Below are positions 9,262-19,392 of a stretch of 34,091 nucleotides of DNA, one piece after another. Each line of letters starts with the position of its first letter. The first letter of the stretch is position 1. The stretch is from Candidatus Scalindua sp. SCAELEC01 (lineage in GTDB: Bacteria > Planctomycetota > Brocadiia > Brocadiales > Scalinduaceae). Under the pieces are notes generated by a model. The model made no database searches. It was not told the DNA's origin and saw only the letters and a program-made list of their open reading frames with translations. A program made the translations under genes and the position numbers. Where the stretch lies: contig SHMT01000040.1 in assembly GCA_004282745.1 (NCBI GenBank), positions 1-34,091 of the forward strand, given 5' to 3'.

Positions 9262-9520
9262 TATATATTCTCCTGGGTAAAGGTCAGAGTTACACTGAAC
9301 GCCATCGATAATAAGCAGACCAACACTAGTGCCTGATTTTACCTTTTCTACGAGAGATGCGCAGGGATCACTAACCACCAGGTAACCCTGAATTACCTCA
9401 TGCACAGGACATCCTAAAGCGTCTTACTATCCCACCCCTTGTCGAGCCAAGAGGTTCCCCTACTACGCTTAGGAGTTGTCGCAACTCCTTATTATCTTAT
9501 CAAGTTTGAAAGTCTTCTTT

Positions 9521-10297
9521 TTAATCAATCTTGTCCGGCACCCTATTCTCAACAGGCATAAACTCAATCTTTTCAGAGTCTGCCGGTGCTATAAAGGCAA
9601 ACACGCTTTCCGGCAAATGGGGTGCGAAATTCCAATCTGAGAGTACTGCTGTGTATTGGGGTGCCCCCTCCGCCAACTTATAGGTAATTACGATCTTTCT
9701 AGGGACCTGCATCTTGCCATCCTCGATCCATATCTGCCAGTCAAGATTCTCCTGGGTAAAGGCCAGATGGTGACATTTGATACCACCAATTTTATGTAAT
9801 CCTACATAGGTTGCGGATTGTGCTTTTTCGGTCAAGGCTGTATACGGATCACTCACCACGAAGTCAGCTAGCGGGGCAGTAATTCCAAGGCTTTTCGCTG
9901 CAAAACCCAGGGTAGAATCGATGTCGGCAGGGGCATCTGTTGTAGCATACATGTTCAAATCCGTATCTAACATTGTGATACTTTTGCCATTGTACCAGAA
10001 GCGATTGTTAATAAGATCACCCACAATATTGGCATGCAATCGGTCAGGTCTTCGCACGGCAACGCTCACCGTCTCTCCATACTCTAATTTCTGACCAGAA
10101 ACGGAAATTTTTTCAAAGGTAGCCTGAGAACAAAGCGTATATTGCTCTGCGCTCTTCAGATAATCACACATCTGACGCAGGGTTTTGTCAACTGTGGGAT
10201 CAATTGATGAAGCGCCCTCTTGCTCATAACTAAACGCGTGGTTACCCATTGATAAGCTGAGTAAAATAAATACGAAGAAAAAAAATCGATGTTTCAT
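9521..10297 (-). CDS. DUF2092 family secreted protein (LolA-like fold expected)
   Basis: 258 residues from the ATG at 10297, which follows GGAGGGAGAGAGG; the in-frame ATG at 10327 lies before this site and is unlikely. A signal peptide (MKHRFFFFVFILLSLSMGN, cleavage near AFS) precedes a domain with YTLCSQATFEKIS, WYNGKSITMLD, and DWQIWIEDGKMQVPRK segments characteristic of DUF2092 proteins, which are predicted to resemble LolA-type lipoprotein carriers. The actual ligand is not known. It lies 47 bp after the glycine-zipper gene on the same strand, probably one operon. A decayed paralogue sits immediately downstream. Confidence 0.75.
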   Translation of the reverse strand: MKHRFFFFVFILLSLSMGNHAFSYEQEGASSIDPTVDKTLRQMCDYLKSAEQYTLCSQATFEKISVSGQKLEYGETVSVAVRRPDRLHANIVGDLINNRFWYNGKSITMLDTDLNMYATTDAPADIDSTLGFAAKSLGITAPLADFVVSDPYTALTEKAQSATYVGLHKIGGIKCHHLAFTQENLDWQIWIEDGKMQVPRKIVITYKLAEGAPQYTAVLSDWNFAPHLPESVFAFIAPADSEKIEFMPVENRVPDKID

Positions 10298-10344
10298 CCT
10301 CTCTCCCTCCCTTTTTGTGCAGCCCATAAGTTTGAATTTGTAAT

Positions 10345-10869
10345 CTAATTTACCGAATAATCGCGACCCTCAAGACATGCCCTATAAGCACGATTAAAGG
10401 TTTCCATTAATGCCTGCTGTTGTTGATTTGCCTGCTCGTAAGCCTGCATCTGTTGCTGTTGAGAATGCCTTCTGCGCCTGTTACCACCCAGGGCGCCAAT
10501 TCCCGCTCCTATCGCTGCACCTTTACCCGCATCCCCCGCTATAGCGCCACCGATCGCGCCAACCGCGGCTCCACGTGCCGCCCCACCAAAAGCTCCACCT
10601 CTCTGTTCAACCTGTTGCGGCCGTACGTCTGTCGCCACACGGTTGGGATCTATGCCGGTTTGCTGCTTTGCCCATTCATGGCACTCAAATTTATCGCGGT
10701 TAACGGTTTCAGCTGTCTGTCCTGCCTTCGGATAAACATAGAAATCTTGAGACATTACGCTTCCGCTTGCTGCAAAAAGACCCAACAGAACCGCCATGAC
10801 AAATAGGGTACAGTGTAAGCGGATTCCTGCCCTTCTAAAAAGAGTCAAGGCAATGAAAAAGTTTTTCAT
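10345..10869 (-). CDS. Glycine-zipper envelope protein
   Basis: 174 residues. A signal or anchor segment (LFVMAVLLGLFAASGSVMS) is followed by the recurring YPKAGQTAETVNRDKFECHEW block seen in many small glycine-zipper proteins, then a Gly/Ala-rich zipper (GGAARGAAVGAIGGAIAG, GKGAAIGAGIGALGG) at about 90-130, a Gln-rich hinge and a C-terminal RAYRACLEGRDY motif. The two Cys could pair. Glycine zippers insert into or pack against membranes; exact role unknown. AGGAGG lies eight bases before the ATG, a strong start. It precedes the DUF2092 gene in the same transcript direction. Confidence 0.75.
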   Translation of the reverse strand: MKNFFIALTLFRRAGIRLHCTLFVMAVLLGLFAASGSVMSQDFYVYPKAGQTAETVNRDKFECHEWAKQQTGIDPNRVATDVRPQQVEQRGGAFGGAARGAAVGAIGGAIAGDAGKGAAIGAGIGALGGNRRRRHSQQQQMQAYEQANQQQQALMETFNRAYRACLEGRDYSVN

Positions 10870-11375
10870 ATTAATAACCTCCTAAAAAAATCTGTTTCCA
10901 CGGTTAAAGATAAGCTTCTGCCTGAACAAGAAGAACCAATCGTTTTTTTCCATCGAAGGCGACCATCACAATAGTATTTCTGTTATGGGGCCTACACTTT
11001 GCGATGCTTTCCATACGGCACTTCAATGAGCAAATCCTCGTTTCTCAATGGCGCACATTATGTATTAAGGATAGCATAGCAATAACAAACCGTCAACTCT
11101 ATAACTCACGGTAATAGTAAAAAACCCTTGCAAAACGCTCAATTTTTGATACCTTGACATGTGTATGAAAACTTAAAATTACAGCCTTATATTTTTCATA
11201 TCGCATGAGAACAGAATATGAGACTCTTCGGCTTCTTTCTCCTTTTTCCCGGGGCAAAGTCTCCTGGACATTAACTCCCACCTATCTCGGATCTAAGCTT
11301 AGTTGCAGTGCTGAAAAGGGGGAATGAGAAGTAAGTGCTGGGTAGTTACAACATTAACAGAAAGGGTTACTCAAT
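10870..11375. other. Intergenic divergent region, no gene seen
   Basis: About 500 bp between divergently transcribed genes. No convincing coding frame or palindromic repeat was found. TTGACA at 11154-11159 is a possible -35 element but no good -10 follows at 16-18 bp, so no promoter is called. Confidence 0.35.
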
Positions 11376-12689
11376 ATGAAGAAAATTCTTAGACAGGACT
11401 ACGATCGATTTTTTCATTTCAAAAGCATTATGCTCTCTTTTGTTCTCATGATGATGACAGTGTCTTTTCTCCCTAATAACTGTTTAAGCCAGCCACCTGA
11501 CGAATATGAAACCCCCGGGACCTTAGACGCTTACAAAATCCTTCCACCGAAGCTTCTTGAGGGTGAAAACTATTGGGTGGATAGACATGTTGTGGCATTT
11601 GGTTTTACCAATCGTTATACACTCATGTCGCGGTATGGACAGTTTGATGCACACGGTGAAGACATGCTGCGAATTCGAATCCAGGAGATCAAGGCTATAG
11701 AGGCGTTACAGGAGATTAAAAAATCAAAGGCATTTGGCGATGCCGCTAAAAATGCCATAAAGAGCCCAATAAAAGGGGCCAAGGCCCTGATCACCAACCC
11801 AGTTGAAACCATTACGGGAGTGCCAAAGGGTGTTGGTCGATTCCTGGGGAGATTTGGTGAAATGGCTAAGGGTGGACGTGGAGAACAGGAGGATAGTTAT
11901 GCAGCGGAAATTATGGGTTTATCGGTAGTTAAACGTAAATATGCACACGAACTGGGAGTAGACGTCTACTCTTCAAACCCTGCACTACAAAAGGAGCTGA
12001 ATAGCGTTGCCTGGGCGGGATTTGCCGGCGGCTTGGGAGTAAGTTTAGCGATGCTGCCCATTAAGGGCGCCTCAGAAGCTGCATTTTTCTCCATACAGGG
12101 AACGAAACTCACCTATGGCATGAACCAGATACTACTCGACAATTCACCGGAGGACCTTCAAAAAATAAATCGTGAGAAACTGAAGCAGATGGGAGTAGAA
12201 GATGCTGTCATCAGTGAGCTCCTCAAACATCCTAATTATTCTCCTCGCCATACAACAATTCTGGCACACGCACTGGCAGAGATGGCCGGGGTAAAAGGTC
12301 GTGATCAGTTAATTAAGCAGGCCCTCTATGCCGAGTATGAGGAAGAGGCACTCTTCTATCAACGTATGGCAGAATTGTTGCACGGCTACCATACATTAGT
12401 AAGACCGCTCAGCGAGTTAATCCCCGTTCGAAAAGTCGTGATGGGGTACAATGTAGATAAGGACCTGATAGCAACCCTTCCTACTGATGACGTGTATTGG
12501 ACCGACCGGGCAGATCTTGGTACCGCGGCCATTGTTCGATTACAGAGCAAAGGGAGTCTCCCGGTAAGAAGGGTAGAGGTATGGATTACTGGAAGGCTTA
12601 CGCCGAGAGCCAGGCAGGAGTGTAATGCCAGGGGATTGATAATCAAAGAAGGGGTAAGTGACATATTGATGCCGCCGTCAGCACAGTAA
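11376..12689 (+). CDS. Secreted protein of unrecognised family, paralogue of 32058-33536
   Basis: 437 residues with an N-terminal signal segment (IMLSFVLMMMTVSFLP). The body has an amphipathic stretch (EIKAIEALQEIKKSKAFGDA), a Gly-rich segment around SPIKGAKALITNPVETITGV, a YAHELGVDVYSSNPALQKEL motif near 195-212, a hydrophobic Gly-rich segment (WAGFAGGLGVSLAMLPIKG), and a C-terminal alpha/beta part containing RVEVWITGRLTPRAR. All these blocks recur in the same order in the 32-33.5 kb protein. No enzyme motif recognised. The glycine-rich helices suggest membrane association. Function unknown; the conservation between the two copies supports a real gene. Confidence 0.75.
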   Translation: MKKILRQDYDRFFHFKSIMLSFVLMMMTVSFLPNNCLSQPPDEYETPGTLDAYKILPPKLLEGENYWVDRHVVAFGFTNRYTLMSRYGQFDAHGEDMLRIRIQEIKAIEALQEIKKSKAFGDAAKNAIKSPIKGAKALITNPVETITGVPKGVGRFLGRFGEMAKGGRGEQEDSYAAEIMGLSVVKRKYAHELGVDVYSSNPALQKELNSVAWAGFAGGLGVSLAMLPIKGASEAAFFSIQGTKLTYGMNQILLDNSPEDLQKINREKLKQMGVEDAVISELLKHPNYSPRHTTILAHALAEMAGVKGRDQLIKQALYAEYEEEALFYQRMAELLHGYHTLVRPLSELIPVRKVVMGYNVDKDLIATLPTDDVYWTDRADLGTAAIVRLQSKGSLPVRRVEVWITGRLTPRARQECNARGLIIKEGVSDILMPPSAQ

Positions 12690-12956
12690 AAAAACGGTCC
12701 TCCTTTTAAAGGGTTCAAATGTTCTGGGTTTGCCGAAAACAGCCTGCTATCCGTTAAGCTCGCGTCCACCCTGTTACAACGCCATTCATGTAGGCGGACG
12801 GGGTCTGGTGAACGGGTCCATCCGGGCGGGAAGTGCCGCAACTGTAGATTCGTTCGTTTTTACACCACATTACGGAGCCTAAGTTCCCTTCTAGGGGCAA
12901 TGTCATTGAATTAAGACGTGGCAGAAACCTTTGTTGCCTGACAGATTTTTGTGCGC

Positions 12957-13051
12957 TGTAGGGGCACTTTGCTACGTGCCCTGATCTATGGAGGGGGATA
13001 CAATGCATTGGGGAGCGGATGTATAAGGGCACGAGGCATCGTGCCCCTACA
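12957..13051. repeat. Family E palindromic repeat
   Basis: Ends TGTAGGGGCAC and GTGCCCCTACA are a perfect 11-bp inverted pair. Inner arms CTACGTGCCC and GGGCACGAGG give further pairing. Lies between convergent genes. The rest of 12690-13126 has no gene; it holds a GC-rich patch near 12800-12840. Confidence 0.6.
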
Positions 13052-13126
13052 GATGTTGGCATACACCAATTTAAATATAGGGTAAGAAACCAAGTTTGAA
13101 GTGCCTTAAGCGCAGGTGAAGCGCAC

Positions 13127-14437
13127 TCATTCCACACTTTTTGGAGGAGCATCCCTTTCCATTTTCTCTAACAACTCATTTACACCCTCCATCCGAAAAT
13201 CCCAGTTGAAGAAATCGATCTCGTCCATGAGAACTGGTTCATCGGTAACGACCATCACCAGACGGTTACCGTCCGTCCAGTACAGGTCTCCTAGCAGTAT
13301 CTCCCGCGGATTTTCGGGAGTTGCCGCACCAACACCTTTTACGGGGCCAATTTTAGCAAGTCCCTGTACGGACATGAGATCCATAGCGAGGTAATCGCGA
13401 GCGTCGTCCACTACCGGATCAACGGCGTGGGTTGTGAGGTTCCACACTCCGCTCGAAAAACGGATACCGATATCCCTGCTGATCTGCCCGATCCAGACGG
13501 GTTTACCGAGGAACACCCATGGACTGAGCCACAAGCGAGTGTGATTACGCTCGTTGAGGGAATCGCGCCCCTTCTGTAGGGCAATGTCCTGGACCCGGCC
13601 AAAGAGGTATTGGGGACTGATCGGGGCGTGCTTGTACATATCCCCGGAAAAGAAGGCCTTTGCAGTCTTTAACGCAGTGGAGAACGTAATAGCCTCGGTC
13701 TCATCCCATCCGGCCCGGGCGAGTTTGCCAAATACTGTTTCGCGGTTACCGACCAAGACAATATTGAGAGGATCTCCGTCTTTGGTATCATCCTCGTTTC
13801 TTGTGCAGCATTGAAAACGAGTAAGCATATCCCGAAACTCTTCCTCTTTATCGAAAATAACCAATTCGTCCTCTTGGTAGAGTTCGTCAAAGTTAACGCG
13901 ATCATAGTCTGCCTGTAAGCCCGGAACGGGAATATAAAAAACAAGTGATCTCACCTGTTTCGGTCCAAACATGACAACGGGAACAACCTTGGTACCGAGA
14001 TCGAACCGCGTAAATACAAAACCTGAATTTGTTTTACCCGCCGGGATACGCTGGTCTATGGACGCCTTCCGGTAGTCATTGGCCATCTGTTCATCTGCCT
14101 CTTTATCTGATACCCGGTTCATGTATGCCGCTTCTGAGGCGGAAAAGTAGGTTGGGTCAAGCGATCGGGAGACGAGGAAATACGGAATCTTCTCACCATT
14201 TTTTATCTCCAGCCAGACGGGCTGGATTCCCTTCTCAGCCAGAGGTCTGCCGAATATCTTCTCGCTCTCCTCGGGTGAGAGGACGGCCGCCGTTACCGTC
14301 ACACCGCCAATGGTATCGGTCTGTGAGCGCTGGAGAAAGGGTACCTCCTCAATCGGAATCGGACGGTAGGTTTTGCAGGCGGGAATCCATGCTAGCAGTA
14401 CCACTAATACCAGAAATCGAATTAAGATAACTTTCAT
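13127..14437 (-). CDS. Lipoprotein with LssY C-terminal-like domain
   Basis: 436 residues. The signal peptide ends in the lipobox IPAC (Cys21), so it should be lipid-anchored. Residues about 215-360 match the LssY_C type domain: LVGNRETVFGKLARAGWDE, SPQYLFGRVQDIALQKGRD, NHTRLWLSPW, GKPVWIGQISRDIGI. In other proteins this domain is appended to membrane phosphatases or found alone; its role is unknown. The N-terminal half has no recognised domain. The gene converges with the secreted-protein gene at 11376. No good alternative start; the lipobox position supports this one. Confidence 0.75.
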   Translation of the reverse strand: MKVILIRFLVLVVLLAWIPACKTYRPIPIEEVPFLQRSQTDTIGGVTVTAAVLSPEESEKIFGRPLAEKGIQPVWLEIKNGEKIPYFLVSRSLDPTYFSASEAAYMNRVSDKEADEQMANDYRKASIDQRIPAGKTNSGFVFTRFDLGTKVVPVVMFGPKQVRSLVFYIPVPGLQADYDRVNFDELYQEDELVIFDKEEEFRDMLTRFQCCTRNEDDTKDGDPLNIVLVGNRETVFGKLARAGWDETEAITFSTALKTAKAFFSGDMYKHAPISPQYLFGRVQDIALQKGRDSLNERNHTRLWLSPWVFLGKPVWIGQISRDIGIRFSSGVWNLTTHAVDPVVDDARDYLAMDLMSVQGLAKIGPVKGVGAATPENPREILLGDLYWTDGNRLVMVVTDEPVLMDEIDFFNWDFRMEGVNELLEKMERDAPPKSVE

Positions 14438-14673
14438 TTTTTAGCTCTCCGAATCAGGATAAATCAAATACTGAACGATGAGTTCTTGGATGAATTGCCT
14501 GTACGAATGTTGGTAACATATCACAACAGGTTGGCATTGTCCAATCATAAAAATAGTCAATCAGCGTTCAGAGGTTCAGCGGTAAACGTTTCTGGTTACC
14601 TTGATCTCTATTCTACATTACGGAACTATTCCGGAAAGAAAGGAGATGAGAGGTTGTTATGGTTCAACCATAA

Positions 14674-14832
14674 TTTGGAGATGGTAATTGGGATACCAAT
14701 CCCAGTAACATCTATTACCGTCATCTGAAAGAGATGGTGAAGGAGTTTAAACGCCACAGTATCCCAGGGAGTATCATTAACGGAGTATACCCATTCCAAA
14801 ATAACTTGTTGTTTGATAACGCTCAGTTTTAG
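14674..14832 (+). pseudogene. Short gene remnant, possibly DUF4159-like
   Basis: An open stretch without an initiator reads GDGNWDTNPSNIYYRHLKEM and continues to FDNAQF before a TAG. The GNWDTNPS pattern followed by an amphipathic helix recalls DUF4159 proteins, whose sequences often carry a GDW/GNW-xxPS segment. A stop lies immediately upstream in this frame and the preceding bases look coding in another frame, as after a frameshift. The rest of 14438-14955 shows nothing else. The assignment is weak. Confidence 0.25.
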
Positions 14833-14955
14833 ATCAGATTTGGTATTGAAGATTTTCCTGACACCCATATAATATTACTGTCTGGATGTCCGTCTTTACA
14901 CCTTGTATGTTTTGATCTCCTGTTATGGTCTACAGAGTTTTGACCGGGTTCTATA

Positions 14956-16500
14956 ATGAAAATAACTGAACGACATGTCAAAATATTTTCAGCGGTTCTG
15001 TTTGCAATAGCGATAGCACTCTTTGTTTATCAGTCATTCATTGATACAAGCGGACACCCTACCAGTAATCAGAAGCGACTCTTGGGTAGAGAAGAATCAT
15101 CTTCATTGGTAGGTACTGAACCAGGAGACAAACAATTCAATAGCAGTCCGGAGAAACAGTTGGATACCGAGTTGATAAACGAGAAGTTCAAAGGTGATCT
15201 GGATCAAATGAAGCAGCGTAAAATCATACGGGCACTGGTTGTTTATAGTAAGACCGATTTCTTTTTTGTAAAGGGAGGTATGAAGGGTATACAGGTTGAG
15301 CTTTTACATGAATATGAAAAATTTCTCAATCGTGGGGTAATGAGTGCTGAAAAGAGAGTACGCATCATATATATTCCTGTAACATTTGATAATCTACTCC
15401 CGGCATTAAACAGTGGTAAAGGTGATATAGCCGCTGACTTTTTGACCATTACTCCGGAGAGAGAGAAGCAGGTCTGTTTTATTTCTAACAGGAAAATGCC
15501 GGTTACCGAATTAGTCGTTTCACACAAGTCTGTCATCGGTTTAAATACAATTGAGGATCTGGCTGGAAGAGCTGTCTATATTCTCAAAGGTAGCAGCTAT
15601 ATCGAGCATCTGGGAGAGCTCAATACATACTTTAAGAACAATAATTTATCGGTGATGAAAATCGAAGAATCTGATTTTCGTTTAGCAGAGGAGGATATTC
15701 TGGAGTTGGTTAATTCCGGTACCATCCCGATTACGGTTGTTGATGATTACAGAGCCAGATTATGGTCAGGTCTATTTCCAAATCTTCAGGTGAATGAAAG
15801 ACTTAAAGTAGTCGAAGGTAACTATACAGGCTGGGCCGTAAGAAAAGAGAATCAGCAACTGGAAAAAAGTCTTAATGCCTTTGTCCAAAAAGTAGGCAAA
15901 GGCTCCTTATTAGGAAATATTCTGTTTAAGCGCTATTACACAGACGTCCGTTGGATAAAAAATCCGTTAAGTACACGTGAGTTGAGAAAACTTGAACAAT
16001 TGATTACCCTCTTTAAGAAATATGGCGAACAATATAACATCGATTATCTCGCATTACTTGCTCAGGCTTACCAGGAATCGAGTTTGGATCATAGCAAAAA
16101 AAGCCCTCGTGGGGCAATTGGTATTATGCAACTACTCCCAAGCACTGCCTCAGACCCTCACATCAATATTCACCGTATTGATCTACTGGAAAATAATATC
16201 CATGCGGGGACCAAATATCTCTCTTTTATCAGGGACCGCTACTATTCAGATCCGGCAATCAGTAGAGAGGACCGTCTTGCGTTTTCATGGGCAGCATATA
16301 ACGCCGGCCCTGCTAAGGTACGCCGCATGCGTGCAGAGGCAAAAAGAATGGGTCTTAATCGGGACAAATGGTTTTCCCATGTAGAAGTCTCGGCTGGTAA
16401 GATAGTTGGCAGAGAAACCGTGCAGTATGTATCCAATATTTACAAATACTATATTGCATATAAATTAAGCAGCAACAGGAAAAACGTGAAACCTCGCTAA
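14956..16500 (+). CDS. mltF: MltF-like membrane-bound lytic transglycosylase
   Basis: 514 residues. A single N-terminal membrane anchor (about 9-27) is followed by a periplasmic-binding-protein type domain (about 75-325: GDIAADFLTITPEREKQVCF) and a C-terminal SLT lysozyme-like domain (about 335-500). Catalytic Glu374 is in QAYQESSLD; GIMQLLPSTA and SWAAYNAGPAKV complete the family signature. Lytic transglycosylases cut peptidoglycan between MurNAc and GlcNAc with 1,6-anhydro formation. Domain order matches MltF. A same-strand mechanosensitive channel gene follows after about 240 bp; the pair suits envelope turnover and turgor control. Family firm, gene symbol by architecture. Confidence 0.88.
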   Translation: MKITERHVKIFSAVLFAIAIALFVYQSFIDTSGHPTSNQKRLLGREESSSLVGTEPGDKQFNSSPEKQLDTELINEKFKGDLDQMKQRKIIRALVVYSKTDFFFVKGGMKGIQVELLHEYEKFLNRGVMSAEKRVRIIYIPVTFDNLLPALNSGKGDIAADFLTITPEREKQVCFISNRKMPVTELVVSHKSVIGLNTIEDLAGRAVYILKGSSYIEHLGELNTYFKNNNLSVMKIEESDFRLAEEDILELVNSGTIPITVVDDYRARLWSGLFPNLQVNERLKVVEGNYTGWAVRKENQQLEKSLNAFVQKVGKGSLLGNILFKRYYTDVRWIKNPLSTRELRKLEQLITLFKKYGEQYNIDYLALLAQAYQESSLDHSKKSPRGAIGIMQLLPSTASDPHINIHRIDLLENNIHAGTKYLSFIRDRYYSDPAISREDRLAFSWAAYNAGPAKVRRMRAEAKRMGLNRDKWFSHVEVSAGKIVGRETVQYVSNIYKYYIAYKLSSNRKNVKPR

Positions 16501-16743
16501 GGGTCCAGGAAAAAATAAAGATGCATACAGTTGTTACCAAATTATATATGCAGAAATCGTGGAACATCCAGTACCATAGTATATCCGATATCCGAAAAGT
16601 CATTGATTAATACGTTGTCTTATTTCATAATACGATGAAAATTGCACACTTGCTATCATACAGGTGATATTCAATAAAATTTTTATAGCCTCATGATAAA
16701 AAATGATACTCCTTCTGTTTGTCGCAGAGCTTTTTCCTGAAAG

Positions 16744-19209
16744 GTGATAAGGTTGAGGTATTTTTGTATTAGTTGTTTTCTCTTTGCGTTCCTCTGCACA
16801 GGTGTTCTTTCGGCACAAACCTTTGAGCAAACCAAACCACAATCCGATGTTACGGAGGAGAACCGGGAACCAGAAAAACCGGTAGCTATACCGATTACGA
16901 AGATCTCCAGCCGTGCACAAGATGCGTATCTCCTCTTAAATCAAATAAATGCGGACCTCAAACCCATTACTGAAATCCTGATAATAAGAGAAAAATTACC
17001 TCTATTTCTCTCTTCTATGAACAAGTTACGCACCAGTTGGATCTATCTCTCACTCAACAATCTGACCACACGAAAATTGCAAAAACTCAGTCATGACTGG
17101 AATACGCAACTGAATAAACTCAAACAGTGGGAAGAGACACTTGTAGAACGTTCTGAGTTATTAGATGAGGACATCAGACAACTGGATGAAATGGCCGTTA
17201 TCTGGAGACTTACCTTTGACACAGCAATCGCCAAAGACGCGCCTGAAGTAATTCAGGAAAGAGCCAAAACAACTCTTGATCAAATCAGTGACACAAAAAC
17301 TAAGATTACGGAAGAAATCAAGGTTTTGTTAACCTTCCGGGACCAGATATCTGAACAAGAACTTGAAGTTACCAAACTGATTGGTCTGATAGGCAATGCT
17401 GAAGCGCAATCAAAGACACAGCTCTTTGTGCGTGACAGCCCCCCCATATGGAAAGCTATTCAGGACTTTGAAGGTATACAGAGACTTGGTAGTCAGATTC
17501 TTGTATCCACTCTCAATTTTTTCAACATGAACCGTGAATATTTTCATGCCAGCAGAGGCCGTTGCATCCTTCATATCGTAATTTTTGCTGCGCTCCTTGC
17601 CATATTGATCTATTTCCATCAACGGAACAGACATGATCGGCTCTTTAATGAGGAAGATCTGGATGTTAAGGCCTCAGCATTTTTTATCTCATGTCCCATC
17701 ACTACTGCTTTTCTGATTTCCCTCTTTTTTGGCGCATTCATACATAGTAATAGACCCGAGGCGTTCAATGAATTAATAATCCTGTTAACACTTTTTCCGA
17801 TCCTGCGGTTGGTGCCGAGAATCTTCGCATCGGAGCTGAAAAAGCCCATCTACTTTCTGACCGGTCTCTGTTTTCTTAATATTACCGGATCAATTGTCGG
17901 CGACTATATCCTGATGCAGAGATTTTTGATCTTACTTATGTCGTTCCTCATCATTCCCCCGCTTGCATGGTGGCTGAGGCCTCAAAGTCAAATGTATCAG
18001 ATAAAATCTCGTTTAACCTGCAGGTTATCCATAATTCTCAGCTCCGTTATACTCTTCCTTTCGTTAGCGTCTCTGGTGACCAACGTCATCGGAATCTCCT
18101 CTTATCTAGCGTATGTATTGATGTCGGGAATGATGCATATCCTCTATGTCACATTCGCCATGTACGTGATAACTCTCGTTCTTGACGGATTTATTGTGCT
18201 CCTTATCAGGAGGCGCAGCGCACGGTCTTTACATATCATACAGACCTATGCTGCACAAATGGAACGACGTGCCATTTCCCTTATCCATCTCATCGTCCTT
18301 TTACTGTGGATACGCATGATTTTCAGGACCTTTGGGATCTCCAAACAATTCTGGAACTGGATCTTGACATTCTCCGGACACAGATGGACCCTGGGTTCGA
18401 TAGAGATTTCTATTGGCGCTATTTTCAGTTTTATCATCATCCTCATAATCGTATTCATTCTTGCACGTCTGGTACGTACTTTCCTGGAAATAGAGATTTT
18501 CACCCGTCTCCAACTCCCCAGAGGTGTTCCTGGTGCAATATCGATGCTCGTTCGATACACCATTATCGGAATTGGAGCCTTCCTGGCCATCTCCGCCATC
18601 GGTATTGATCTGTCACGGTTCGGTCTCTTGGCGGGCGCAATGGGTGTTGGTCTTGGATTCGGCCTGAGAAATGTTATCGAAAACTTTGTATCCGGCCTGA
18701 TAATTATTTTTGAACGGCCGATCGAAGTTGGTGACACGGTAGAGGTCAACGATGTAATCGGTAACGTAGGGAACATTGGAATACGTTCCAGCACGGTTAA
18801 GACGTTTGACGGATCTGACGTTATCGTTCCCAATGCGCAATTAATCTCCAACCAGGTCACGAACTGGACAATGTCCGACCGCCGGCGGAGAATACAACTC
18901 CCTGTTAAGGTGGCGTTTGGAAATGACCCCCACAAAGTATTAGAGTTGCTGCTTAAGGTTGCCAGTGAGCACCAAGGTGTTTTAGGATTTCCGGAACCTG
19001 TCGCCCTCTTCAATGGATTTGGAGACAACTACCTTGACTTTACGCTCAATTATTGGGTATCAGACAACATACCCCAGACCAAATCTGAAGTGGCGCTAGG
19101 AGTTCATGACACAATACTAGAGGCCGGCATTGACACTCCCAGGCCAAAGGGTGACTTCAATGTGCAATGGATAAACCCGCCTGAAAAATCGCAGGATAAG
19201 GAGAAGTAA
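16744..19209 (+). CDS. Large MscS-family mechanosensitive channel (MscK/MscM-like)
   Basis: 821 residues. Signal peptide, then a periplasmic coiled-coil-rich domain (about 50-270), many membrane spans (about 275-640) and the MscS core near 585-810. The pore helix region is SRFGLLAGAMGVGLGFGLRN, followed by the beta-domain FERPIEVGDTVEVNDVIGNV and TFDGSDVIVPNAQLISNQV. This matches the large KefA/YjeP subgroup rather than small MscS. It should open under membrane tension to release solutes. The frame opens with GTG at 16744, but TTG at 16753 lies just after AAGGTGAT, a strong anti-rRNA match, and may be the true start. Confidence 0.88.
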   Translation: MIRLRYFCISCFLFAFLCTGVLSAQTFEQTKPQSDVTEENREPEKPVAIPITKISSRAQDAYLLLNQINADLKPITEILIIREKLPLFLSSMNKLRTSWIYLSLNNLTTRKLQKLSHDWNTQLNKLKQWEETLVERSELLDEDIRQLDEMAVIWRLTFDTAIAKDAPEVIQERAKTTLDQISDTKTKITEEIKVLLTFRDQISEQELEVTKLIGLIGNAEAQSKTQLFVRDSPPIWKAIQDFEGIQRLGSQILVSTLNFFNMNREYFHASRGRCILHIVIFAALLAILIYFHQRNRHDRLFNEEDLDVKASAFFISCPITTAFLISLFFGAFIHSNRPEAFNELIILLTLFPILRLVPRIFASELKKPIYFLTGLCFLNITGSIVGDYILMQRFLILLMSFLIIPPLAWWLRPQSQMYQIKSRLTCRLSIILSSVILFLSLASLVTNVIGISSYLAYVLMSGMMHILYVTFAMYVITLVLDGFIVLLIRRRSARSLHIIQTYAAQMERRAISLIHLIVLLLWIRMIFRTFGISKQFWNWILTFSGHRWTLGSIEISIGAIFSFIIILIIVFILARLVRTFLEIEIFTRLQLPRGVPGAISMLVRYTIIGIGAFLAISAIGIDLSRFGLLAGAMGVGLGFGLRNVIENFVSGLIIIFERPIEVGDTVEVNDVIGNVGNIGIRSSTVKTFDGSDVIVPNAQLISNQVTNWTMSDRRRRIQLPVKVAFGNDPHKVLELLLKVASEHQGVLGFPEPVALFNGFGDNYLDFTLNYWVSDNIPQTKSEVALGVHDTILEAGIDTPRPKGDFNVQWINPPEKSQDKEK

Positions 19210-19392
19210 CTTATCATTTCAGAACCTAATTTTCAAAAATCACTTGAATATTGTTTTTAGTTTCACTATGCTTACACCATCTTATAAAAGCAATTTCCTA
19301 TCATCAAATTAAGATTTTAGACTGGAACAGCAAGTTGTTTTTGCAACTTTTCAACAATACCGCATAGTTGTTTTTATCTCAATAGTTAAATA

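Larger units (their letters stand above)
8857..9418 (-). pseudogene. Decayed DUF2092-type gene split by two repeats
   Basis: Read on the minus strand, 9266-9418 encodes a region like LVVSDPCASLVEKVKSGTS and 8857-8976 encodes DWQIWTEDGRMKLPRK and VIAYKRAEGTPLYT. Both align with consecutive parts of the intact gene at 9521-10297 (VVSDPYTALTEKAQSAT, then DWQIWIEDGKMQVPRK). Family B copy B3 and family A copy A2 sit between the halves. A one-base frameshift near the ACCCAGGAGAAT site and loss of the 5' half confirm decay. The C-terminus also ends early compared with the paralogue. Confidence 0.8.

Noticed and set aside
9016-9405. A 129-aa minus-strand frame
   Set aside because: It runs through the pseudogene half, family A2 and part of family B3; the protein is a chimera of decayed gene and repeats.
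18246-19028. A long antisense frame (260 aa) opposite the MscS channel
   Set aside because: It is the shadow of a strongly conserved coding region; composition (Ser, Thr, Arg, Pro rich) is typical of antisense read-through.
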